Shown: positions 9,476 to 17,756 of the stretch, in pieces
Numbering within the stretch: position 1 is the first letter of the stretch
How the letters are laid out: each line of letters opens with the position of its first letter
From: JASJBU01 sp963797085
GTDB taxonomy: Bacteria; Pseudomonadota; Gammaproteobacteria; Chromatiales; Chromatiaceae
Reading direction: 5' to 3'
Length of the DNA stretch: 64,000 nucleotides
Assembly: GCA_963797085.1 (NCBI GenBank)
Contig: CAWCOA010000024.1
Location: 310,001 to 374,000, forward strand
Notes under the pieces: generated by a model
Told to the model about the DNA's origin: nothing
Seen by the model: the letters and a program-made list of their open reading frames with translations, nothing else
Databases searched by the model: none
Translations under genes and position numbers: made by a program

Positions 9476-11702
9476 TCAGTGAAATCTGAGTGTGGTCTGG
9501 AGGAATGCACGTCTATCCCAGATATTTATTTGCCCTGTATCCTCATCTTCGAAAAAATCAGTATTTTCCTCTCCTATATTTTGTAGCAGTAGTGCGATCT
9601 CACCATCCATGCCCTGGCTGTTGAAGTCTTTGGCAAATCTTAGATCCCAGCGGCTGAAGCTGGGGACTTCGTCACCATCACCGGGCCAATCCAGATCATC
9701 CATGAAGTAGTAGGCACTGCTAATCTGGATGCCGTTATCGAAACGATGGCTAACCAGCAGGCTGAATGTATGGTCAGGTACTGTGTTTCCTAAATCGTCT
9801 GAAGTGAAAGTCTCAGATTCACCACCGATACGACGGATTTCGCTTCCTTCCGCATCGAGATAACTATAGCCGACATAGATGAGATCCGCCGGGGTAGGTT
9901 TGTAGTGCAGATTGATCTCCAAGCCTCGGATTAAGGCGTCTGCCGAATTTGCATAACTGAAAGCGCCTCGGTGCATCAGGTTATTGAATGACTCTAGTAA
10001 CGTAAGCGCGTCAGGGTCCGTCAACCCCCTGTCAGGATTGGAGATATCCAGATTTCTGATGTCATCGATGATATTGGTAAGCTTTTCGCGAAAGAGTCGA
10101 ACATCCAGGGTCAACCTGTGCTGCGGGAAGCTGCCAAAGTAGCCCAGTTCGTAGCTGTCGATGCGCTGGGGTTCGAGGTTTTCAGTGGCGATTCTATGGT
10201 TGTTAAGGTCATCCAATGGGCCGTTGAGAAAGAGTACTTGGTGGACATAGTCCTCAAACAGGGTCGGCATGCGATAGGCTCGGGAGGCGCTGAGACGAAA
10301 GGTATTGGCCCTGTCGTAATGGTAATTGAGGGCCAATCGGGGTGAGAAGAAAGGCTTCTTTTTCTCGAAACGCTCCAACATGCCGCCGATGTTGGCAATC
10401 CAGTTGGGCTGGATGCGCCATTCGAGATTGCCGAACAGTCGCGATTGATCCCGTGTGATCTTATCGTCGCTGTGGAACAACCAGATGCCTTCGACACTGT
10501 CCTGACGCAGGCCAAGGCCCCAGACCAGTCTGAGATTGTCCATGGAGGAGAGGGTTTGTTGCAGCTCCAGATCATACCGGTGTGACTTGAAGCCAAGGAT
10601 TGACATGGCCAGCGGAGAATCGGTCAGGTTCAGTGCGGAGAGAAAGCTGGTGTAATCCAATGCACCATTGGAGAGTAGTAAAAGCCAGCATATCTGGACG
10701 GTCATCCTCTGGGACGTGGAAATCGAAATCATCCCAGCCTTCCCAGTCTTTGATCACTTCGGAGAGTACCGGTGACTGAAAGTCATCATCAATTTCGAAA
10801 AAGTTATGATAAAGCTGTAGCTTTATTTCGTTGCTGGGAGCGATTTGATGCTGCCAGTTGATTTGTTGAAAATTGTAGTTGTTCTCGAGATCTCTTACCT
10901 GCTGAGCTGTTTCGTTGAAGCCTTCCTCATAGGTTCCCTTGCTGGCGCCGAGCATGACTTTAAAGCTGTTTTTCTGATTCGGGGTGTAATCTGCATGGAA
11001 ATCCAGCCATTCTGTGTGCTCATCATCGGGAATATTGTCAAAGCCGCCGAATTTCTGGTAATTCGCTGCAATTCGGTAAGCCCATGTTCCGTTCATGTCT
11101 GCGTAACGCCCGTAGAGACTACGCTTATCACCTTCACCGACGATGGCCTTAACGATCGTTCCCAACTGATCGGCGGGGTGTTGTGTAATGATATTAATGA
11201 CTCCGGCGTAGGAGTTGGAGCCGTAAGCCGCTGCATTGGGACCTCTGACCACCTCAATGCGGGCGATCTCATTCACCTCGATGGGCATATCAGGCCAAGA
11301 GACGCCTCCATAGCCGGGGTCATAGATGGATCGTCCATCCACCAGTACCTGCATATCCCGGGCATATTCGTCGGCCATGCCGTGATAGGAAGCGGTGGCC
11401 CGGGACCCGGAATAGAAGCCCACGACCATGCCGGGGACCAGGCGCAGTAGATCCGGTACATTCATGGCGCCTGAGGCCTCAATCATCTCTCGATCGATAA
11501 TGGTCATTGCTGCGGGAATTTCTGACAGGGGCTGGGAGAGTCGCGTGGCAGAGAGCACCACGGGAAGCTCCTCAAAAAAGTAATCCGCTGACAGGTCGTT
11601 TTCCTGGCTGAAAGATGGGGTATTAAGGAGACTTGAAGCAAACAAGAAAAGCAGGAGGATGATCGCTCGGCGTTCTGCGATGTATGATCTGATTCTGTGC
11701 AT
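9476..11702 (-). CDS. TonB-dependent outer-membrane receptor (one frameshift)
   Basis: Outer-membrane 22-strand barrel receptor for active uptake. The first reading frame (11702 down to about 10700) has a signal peptide (residues about 13-32), then a plug domain with AAMTIIDREMIEASG, VLVDGRSIYDP and the RIEVVRGPNAAAYGSN block, then early barrel strands. Near 10670-10720 the frame breaks and continues in another frame (ending 9476) with later strands such as KSHRYDLELQQTL, LNYHYDRANTFRLSASRAYR and HTFSLLVSHRF. Joining the frames gives a protein of normal length for the Cir/BtuB-like class. The ligand cannot be read from the sequence. It heads the TonB receptor, binding protein, hybrid kinase cluster. 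Confidence 0.85.
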
Positions 11703-11885
11703 AATTACAAAAAGTAATGTATTACATTGAGTTAAACTCTCCCTGGTCAGTTTTGTCGAGAGTTGATGAGATTCACTAGACTCACTGTGGTTAACTAAAT
11801 TAGCAGAATACGCATTGGATATTCCACTCTCTTGGTGGAAACAAAAGTTACTTATAGTCTGCGGTACCAGCCCTGCAGGCAGTCG

Positions 11886-12491
11886 CTAGCCGACTTGATC
11901 CAGCTCGCGGCGACGAAATTTGACGCCATAATCCTGGGCGATTTTTCTACAGGCAGCTATATCCACACCTTCCAGGCCATCGATAGCGGAAACTGTAACC
12001 TCTGGTATGTATGCAGGGGCTTGCTTGGTAAATTGCAGCATGGCCGCATAGGAACCCGGGAGGTTGGGTCGGCAATGCAAGTCATAGACTTCCCGGTTCT
12101 GGGCGTTGAGCGAAATAGAGATCGCATCCACGCAGCTGCCTAAATCGGGTAGTGTATTGTGTTTATGCACGAGATTGGCTAGCCCGTCTGTATTCACCCT
12201 TATCCGGCCGCCCCGGTCTTTGATGTTGCGCGCTGCCTGCAGCAGGACATTCAGGCGCAGTGTAGGTTCGCCAAAGCCACAAAACACCACCTCGTCATAC
12301 TTTTTGGGATCATCAATCGCATCGATGATCTGCTCCAGGGTGGGTCTCTGCTGGAAAGTCAGGTCATACCCCTTGACGGTCATGATGCCCTGCGTCTTGG
12401 GGCAGAAGCTGCATTCGAGTGTGCAGCGATCAGTAATGCTGAGGTAGAGGTTGTTGTCTATCTGATAGCTGATTTGCTGCGGCACAGTCAC
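11886..12491 (-). CDS. Radical SAM protein, TatD-associated type
   Basis: A short (201-residue) radical SAM protein. The iron-sulfur motif CxxxCxxC appears as CTLECSFC near residue 23. It is followed by the VVFCGFGEPTLR glycine-rich SAM contact, RVNTDGLAN, and CVDAISISLNA. Length and motif spacing fit the small family usually found beside or fused in function to TatD nucleases, though no tatD gene is seen here. There is no SPASM or other extra cluster domain. The start is a GTG without an obvious Shine-Dalgarno. A possible 34-codon gene lies 63 bases upstream on the same strand. The reaction is unknown. Confidence 0.8.
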   Translation of the reverse strand: MTVPQQISYQIDNNLYLSITDRCTLECSFCPKTQGIMTVKGYDLTFQQRPTLEQIIDAIDDPKKYDEVVFCGFGEPTLRLNVLLQAARNIKDRGGRIRVNTDGLANLVHKHNTLPDLGSCVDAISISLNAQNREVYDLHCRPNLPGSYAAMLQFTKQAPAYIPEVTVSAIDGLEGVDIAACRKIAQDYGVKFRRRELDQVG

Positions 12492-12554
12492 ACTTCGATG
12501 CTGATTGGAAACCCTTCATCCTAGCCCAGGCATATGCCATTGCAATGACCTGTA

Positions 12555-12659
12555 TCAATACATGGCGGAGACCATAGTCGCCATCTCAAGCTGTGCAGAG
12601 GATAGCTTTTCAGCTGATTCTGCAAGGTCTGCGGCTTCAGCAAGCCCTTTCTGCGGCAT
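12555..12659 (-). CDS. Candidate 34-residue small protein upstream of the radical SAM gene
   Basis: A short minus-strand frame beginning with ATG (12659) and ending TGA (12555). It encodes an amphipathic, Ala/Glu-rich peptide: MPQKGLAEAADLAESAEKLS at the start and VSAMY at the end. Its composition looks coding: helix-forming, no rare-codon clusters, no cysteine. An in-frame stop lies eleven codons upstream of the ATG. Only a weak AAGAAA precedes the ATG. It sits 63 bases ahead of the radical SAM gene and divergent from lptF. It could be a real small protein, possibly linked to the radical SAM enzyme, or a chance frame. Confidence 0.4.
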   Translation of the reverse strand: MPQKGLAEAADLAESAEKLSSAQLEMATMVSAMY

Positions 12660-12723
12660 GGATTTCTTTGCGCTTAAACGTTAAGTTACAAGGTTGAATC
12701 AGCAGGAGAACGACCAGTCAGGC

Positions 12724-13830
12724 ATGATACCTATCATCGACCGCTACTTATTGCAGGAGATATTCAAAGCCTTTTTGGGGATTGTTATTGTGTTATTGCT
12801 CATTTTTATGGGCACCACCTTTATCAAGCTGCTCCAGCAGGTATCAGTGGGTGATCTGAACGCCACATTGCTGTTTCAGATGCTGGGGCTTGAGATGTTT
12901 CGCTTCCTGGCCCGGTTGGTACCCCCGGCGTTCTTCTTCGCGGTGCTGTATGCGGTCGGCAGGATGTATCGTGACAGTGAAATCACGGCAATGGAAGCCT
13001 GTGGTATTGGTGGTGGGCGGCTGTTCCGGGCCATTTTGATCGCCACACTCCCCATTATACTGTTAGTGACCTGGCTCTCAATGGGTGTGGCGCCTTGGTC
13101 GGCCCGCATGATCGATAAACTGCTCAGTGATCAACATGGGCAGGCCGCTGAGTTGGCGGGAGTCAGTGCGGGGCGTTTCAATGAGTACAGTCAGGGGGAT
13201 CTGATTTTTTATGTGGAATCCATCAACCAGGATGAACACCGCATGCAGAATCTGTTCGTGCAGCACCGTCGGGCAGGGGAGATGGGTCTGATCAGCGCCG
13301 CAGCGGGGTATCAGAAGATCGACGAGGAGAGTGGTGATCGATTTCTGGTGCTTGAGAATGGCTATAGATATCAGGGCATTCCCGGGGCGGCCAACTACCG
13401 GGTCAGTGAATTTGACGTCTATGCCCTGCGCATCCAGGAAGCAACGCCGAGGTTGGTAAAACGACCCTGGAAGGGCCTCCCCAATGGTGTTCTGCTGACC
13501 TCGGATAAGATCCGTGACAAGACGGAATTTCAAGTCAGGCTTTCACAGGTTCTGGCCTTGTTCGTGGTTGCCTTATTGGCCTTGCCACTGAGCCGCTCTT
13601 CACCCAGGCAGGGTCCATTTGGCAAGCTGGTGCTGGCCTTCATTGTCTATACCCTTTACCTAAGCATGCAGGGAGCCTCTGAAAAATGGATGGCGGTGGG
13701 GATCACTCCGGCCTGGTTGGGAATGTGGTGGGTACATCTGGCGATGACTGCGTTAGCGTTGCTGCTGTTTGTGCCGGACACTATCATCTACAAGCAGTGG
13801 AGGCGGCGGATGACGAGACTGGCCCGATGA
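12724..13830 (+). CDS. lptF: LPS export permease LptF
   Basis: Inner-membrane half of the LptFG permease which, with LptB and LptC, extracts lipopolysaccharide from the inner membrane and feeds the LptA bridge. The 368-residue protein has three N-terminal transmembrane helices (about 12-35, 47-75, 98-120), a periplasmic beta-jellyroll (about 130-255) and three C-terminal helices. I start at the ATG giving MIPIIDRYLLQEIF, the usual family start. An upstream TTG at 12694 would add ten residues without a ribosome site; AGGAG lies about 15 bases before the chosen ATG. The stop overlaps the lptG start as ATGA. Confidence 0.93.
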   Translation: MIPIIDRYLLQEIFKAFLGIVIVLLLIFMGTTFIKLLQQVSVGDLNATLLFQMLGLEMFRFLARLVPPAFFFAVLYAVGRMYRDSEITAMEACGIGGGRLFRAILIATLPIILLVTWLSMGVAPWSARMIDKLLSDQHGQAAELAGVSAGRFNEYSQGDLIFYVESINQDEHRMQNLFVQHRRAGEMGLISAAAGYQKIDEESGDRFLVLENGYRYQGIPGAANYRVSEFDVYALRIQEATPRLVKRPWKGLPNGVLLTSDKIRDKTEFQVRLSQVLALFVVALLALPLSRSSPRQGPFGKLVLAFIVYTLYLSMQGASEKWMAVGITPAWLGMWWVHLAMTALALLLFVPDTIIYKQWRRRMTRLAR

Positions 13831-14894
13831 TCTCTCTGATCGACCGTTATATCGGAACCTCTGTAGCAGTCGGGGTTTTTTCGGTACTCATGTTACTGTT
13901 GGTTTTGATGGGTTTTTTTGAACTGCTGGCCGAATTGGATGATGTGGAAAGGGGCTACACCACGGCCAAAGCCTTTACTTATGTAGCCTTGGTGCTGCCC
14001 CGTTATGCCTACGAATTGTTTCCGATTGCCACCTTGCTGGGAAGTCTGATCGGGCTCGGTTCTCTCGCCAGTCACTCGGAATTGACTGCCATGCGCGCGG
14101 CTGGGGTTTCTGTTTCGCGTATCCTGCTGGCTGTCTTGAAGGCGGGTTTGCTGCTGTTAATTGCTGTCGTAGTGGTTGGTGAATATCTGGCGCCAGTCAC
14201 AGAGCAGCAGGCTCAGCGCATGAAGATGGAGTCGTTGTCCGAGCGGGTGACATTGAAGACTCGCTATGGATTCTGGTCGAGAAACGGCGATAGTTACATC
14301 AACGTCAGGCAAATCCTGCCTGATGCCAAGCTGGCGGATATCTCAATCTACGATTATGATCAGGCACATCGTTTGCGCAGTGCGATTCATGCGGAGTTTG
14401 CAACCTTTCTGGATGATGGCCGCTGGTTGCTCGAGGGGGTCAGGCAGAGTGAGTTCGAGTCCCAGCGCATCCGGGTCAGTGCGCAGGAGAGGCTGCAGTG
14501 GAACACCCTGCTGGAGCCCACTGTGCTGGATGTGATCAGAGTAAAGCCGCATATGCTGCCCGCCTGGGACCTCTGGCGGTATATCACCTTCCTGAAGCAG
14601 AATGGCCAGGAGTCGGCAACTTATGCGGTGGCATTCTGGAACAAGCTGATGGCCCCTCTGGTGACATTGGTCATGCTGTTTCTCAGTATACCCTTTGTCT
14701 TTGGGCCGCTGCGGAGTGTCGGCATCGGCCAGCGCATCTTTACCGGAGCCATCATCGGCATCGTTTTCTACCTGTTGAACAAGACCTTTTCCTACATGGC
14801 GGTGGTCTACGGAATTCCTCCGATTGTAGCGACGGCATTTCCCACCCTGTTATTTTTCTCAGCGGGGTTCTGGTTGATGCGGCGTGTGCATTGA
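13827..14894 (+). CDS. lptG: LPS export permease LptG
   Basis: Partner permease of LptF in the LptB2FGC transporter. The start MISLIDRYIG overlaps the lptF stop by four bases, which fixes the start and shows translational coupling. About 355 residues. Six membrane segments flank a central periplasmic domain (FWSRNGDSYINVRQI...LDDGRWLLEGV). The conserved C-terminal helix block contains FGPLRSVGIGQRIF. Downstream there are 208 bases with no gene before mrcB. Confidence 0.93.
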   Translation: MISLIDRYIGTSVAVGVFSVLMLLLVLMGFFELLAELDDVERGYTTAKAFTYVALVLPRYAYELFPIATLLGSLIGLGSLASHSELTAMRAAGVSVSRILLAVLKAGLLLLIAVVVVGEYLAPVTEQQAQRMKMESLSERVTLKTRYGFWSRNGDSYINVRQILPDAKLADISIYDYDQAHRLRSAIHAEFATFLDDGRWLLEGVRQSEFESQRIRVSAQERLQWNTLLEPTVLDVIRVKPHMLPAWDLWRYITFLKQNGQESATYAVAFWNKLMAPLVTLVMLFLSIPFVFGPLRSVGIGQRIFTGAIIGIVFYLLNKTFSYMAVVYGIPPIVATAFPTLLFFSAGFWLMRRVH

Positions 14895-15102
14895 ACGAGC
14901 CCTGGCCGAAAATTGCACTGCTTAGCGAACAGGAATGCAGCTGGTCAGCGGCAGATAGCGCCGGTCAGAGATGATCTTCAGGGGCTTTTTGGATCAGACA
15001 GGAATCCATTCAAAAAACCAATGTTGTTTTTAACCATCGCTGGGCCCTTTTCTGTAAACTACGCTGCATTTAAAAACCCGCTGGGTCTACCTGCCTTTCT
15101 GC

Positions 15103-17430
15103 ATGCCAAAACCTAAAAAACGACGTTCTCGAAGTAAACCTCAGCAGCCCCATGCCTACTTGTGGAAGCGCTGGCTGTTAGTCGCTGTGAGCGGACTGTT
15201 GCTGAGCCTTGCGCTGTATGTGATGTATCTTGATCATATCGTGCAGATTCGCTTCGACGGCCGGCGCTGGGCAATGCCGGCACAGGTCTATGCCAGACCC
15301 ATGACCCTGGCTGCCGGCGCAGCGGTGAGTCCCGGCCGCCTGACCATTGAACTCGAGGGCTTGGGTTACCGGCGGGTCAAGCATCCGGACCAGCCAGGCA
15401 GCTACTCGAGCTACCAGGGCCGCTTTCTGATCCGTACCCGCGAATTTCTGATTCCAGGCCGGGAGCGGCCTTCAGATTATCTGGAAATTCGCATCAAACA
15501 GGACGCTATTACAAGTGTCAAACAGGCGGCATCCGGCGCCAGTCTGCGCCAGTATCAGTTGGAGCCGCGGCTGATCGGCAGTCTGCATCCGGCACACAGC
15601 GAAGACCGCGTGCTGCTGCGTCGTTCCGAACTCCAGGAGGGGCTGATACAGGCCTTGATTGCAGTCGAGGACCGCAACTTTTTTCAGCACTATGGAGTCG
15701 ATCCCAGTGCTATTTTGCGCGCGGTCTGGGCCAATCTGCGTGCCGTGGGCCTGGTGCAGGGCGGCAGTACGCTGACCCAGCAATTGGTGAAAAACTTCTT
15801 TCTGACCCCTGAACGGAGTCTTTGGCGCAAGCTGAATGAAGCCTTGATGGCGCTCATCCTGGAGGCCCGCTACAGCAAGGATGAAATTCTCGAGGCATAC
15901 GCCAATGAGATCTATCTCGGGCAGGATGGAGGAAGAGCCATTCACGGTTTTGGTCTGGCCAGCCGATTCTACTTCAATCGCCCATTGCGGGAACTGGATT
16001 TGCCGAAGATGGCGCTGCTTGTCACCCTGGTTCGGGGGCCGTCTGCCTATGATCCCCGGCGCCATCCTCAACGGGCGCTGAAGCGGCGCGGGCTGGTGCT
16101 GCATATCATGCAGGAACAGGGTTTGATCTCAGCGGAGCTGGCCGAGCAGGCGGCTGCCGCGCCTCTTGGCATTCAGCAGGGCAGCAACCGCTCTTCCGGC
16201 ATGCCGGCCTTTATGGATCTTGTCCGGCGCCAACTGCGCAGAGACTATCAGGAATCGGATCTTACCAGTGAAGGGCTGCGTATCTTTACCACGCTTGATC
16301 CCTGGCTGCAGTCAAAATCGGAACAGGTCCTGGCCTCTCAGCTCAGCAGGCTGGAAAAATCCCGGCAGATTGAGGATCGCAGCCTGCAGGGGGCAGTGGT
16401 TGTGGTTGCTGCGGAGACCGGTGAAGTAGTGGCCCTGGTCGGCGACAGAAACCCCCGTTACGCGGGTTTCAATCGTGCCTTGGACGCCTTGCGTCCGGTT
16501 GGCTCGCTGCTGAAGCCGGTGGTTTACCTGGCAGCCCTTTCCAGACCCCGGCAATACCATCTGCTCAGTGAATTGGATGATGCACCGATTCGTATCAAGG
16601 GTGAGGATGGGCAGATATGGTCGCCGGGGAACTATGACCGGCTCAGTCATGGCAGAGTGCAACTGCAAACTGCACTGGCCAATTCCTATAATCAGGCTAC
16701 GGTGCGGTTGGGAATGTCGGTTGGCTTGCCGGCAGTGCTGGACAAGCTGGAGGCGGTTGGGATCAAGCGTCCTATCCAGCCTTTTCCGTCGATGTTGCTG
16801 GGTGCCGTGTCCCTGTCGCCACTTGAGATGGCCCAGATGTACCAGACCCTGGCAACCGGGGGATTTCGGGCCACCTTGAAGGCGATACACGAGGTGACTG
16901 ACAGCAGCGGCCGGGTGTTATCCCGCTATCCGACGGCGGTGCAGCAGGCCCTGGACCCAAATGCGGTTTATCTGCTGAACCATGCCTTACAAGAGGTGGT
17001 GCGTGCAGGAACCGCCAAGACCCTGCCGGCATTACTTCCCAAGGGTGCCAGTGTGGCCGGCAAGACTGGCACTACCGATGACCTCAGGGACAGTTGGTTT
17101 GCCGGGTTTGATCAACGGCATGTGGCGGTAGTCTGGGTTGGGCGTGACGATAATGAACCCATCGGCCTGACAGGCTCCAGTGGCGCAATGCGGGTGTGGG
17201 GAAAGTTGCTGCATAGCGTGGGTATCTCTTCGCTGAACCCGCCACTGCCTGCCAATGTGGAAATTGTTGAGATCGACAAGCGATCAGGCCTGCGGGGTTC
17301 AGGTTGTAAAGAGACCCAGGCTGTACCCTTCATCAAGGGGTATGCTCCAAGGAGAGATGCCGCCTGCGCGCGCCGTCCGGCACGCGTTATGGATGACGAA
17401 ATCAATTGGCTGCAATCGCTATTCGATTAG
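15103..17430 (+). CDS. mrcB: Penicillin-binding protein 1B (bifunctional class A PBP)
   Basis: Polymerises and cross-links peptidoglycan on the periplasmic face. The 775 residues start with a basic cytoplasmic tail and one transmembrane helix (about 24-42). A UB2H-like region (about 60-150) is typical of PBP1B. The GT51 glycosyltransferase follows, with catalytic Glu189 in AVEDRNFFQHYG and GGSTLTQQLVKN. The transpeptidase domain has Ser468 of SLLK, the SYN motif and K654-T-G-T. The UB2H region and YRRVK block favour PBP1B over PBP1A. No Shine-Dalgarno is obvious before the ATG. The gene is intact. Confidence 0.95.
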   Translation: MPKPKKRRSRSKPQQPHAYLWKRWLLVAVSGLLLSLALYVMYLDHIVQIRFDGRRWAMPAQVYARPMTLAAGAAVSPGRLTIELEGLGYRRVKHPDQPGSYSSYQGRFLIRTREFLIPGRERPSDYLEIRIKQDAITSVKQAASGASLRQYQLEPRLIGSLHPAHSEDRVLLRRSELQEGLIQALIAVEDRNFFQHYGVDPSAILRAVWANLRAVGLVQGGSTLTQQLVKNFFLTPERSLWRKLNEALMALILEARYSKDEILEAYANEIYLGQDGGRAIHGFGLASRFYFNRPLRELDLPKMALLVTLVRGPSAYDPRRHPQRALKRRGLVLHIMQEQGLISAELAEQAAAAPLGIQQGSNRSSGMPAFMDLVRRQLRRDYQESDLTSEGLRIFTTLDPWLQSKSEQVLASQLSRLEKSRQIEDRSLQGAVVVVAAETGEVVALVGDRNPRYAGFNRALDALRPVGSLLKPVVYLAALSRPRQYHLLSELDDAPIRIKGEDGQIWSPGNYDRLSHGRVQLQTALANSYNQATVRLGMSVGLPAVLDKLEAVGIKRPIQPFPSMLLGAVSLSPLEMAQMYQTLATGGFRATLKAIHEVTDSSGRVLSRYPTAVQQALDPNAVYLLNHALQEVVRAGTAKTLPALLPKGASVAGKTGTTDDLRDSWFAGFDQRHVAVVWVGRDDNEPIGLTGSSGAMRVWGKLLHSVGISSLNPPLPANVEIVEIDKRSGLRGSGCKETQAVPFIKGYAPRRDAACARRPARVMDDEINWLQSLFD

Positions 17431-17551
17431 TCCCGTAGCTTTAGCAACTGGTTGTTGTGCTTATCTGAAAGGTTATTTCAAGGCTTCACTGACCCTAATC
17501 CCAAGCCAGATATTTTGACGGGATCAGGCGACGGTACTTAACTAGTCACAT

Positions 17552-17698
17552 TCACTGGCGCCCTTCATAGTCTTTCCAAAACCACGCCTGTACTCCAGAG
17601 CGAAAGTTCCGATAGGCCGCGGTCTCCTGATTCAATATGTTGCGGTTAAAGGAAGCATTGCTATAGCCGATAATCGTGGGGTAAGCATCTAGAAAAAA
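17552..17698 (-). pseudogene. Possible gene remnant (48 codons) in the mrcB-PilZ gap
   Basis: The 326-base gap between mrcB and the PilZ-DUF1631 gene contains no complete gene, but its minus strand has a 48-codon frame without a start. Its translation looks protein-like and aromatic-rich, including YPTIIGYSNASFNRN, QAWFWKDYEG and a final RQ stop. Just upstream, another frame reads TDWEGRPYLHA, as if one gene were broken by a frameshift. I do not recognise the family. It may be the 3' end of a decayed gene, or chance. Confidence 0.3.
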
Positions 17699-17756
17699 TC
17701 ACTCACTCAACAAGCATGGAGATATGGCCGGCCCTCCCAGTCGGTAACTAATCGAG

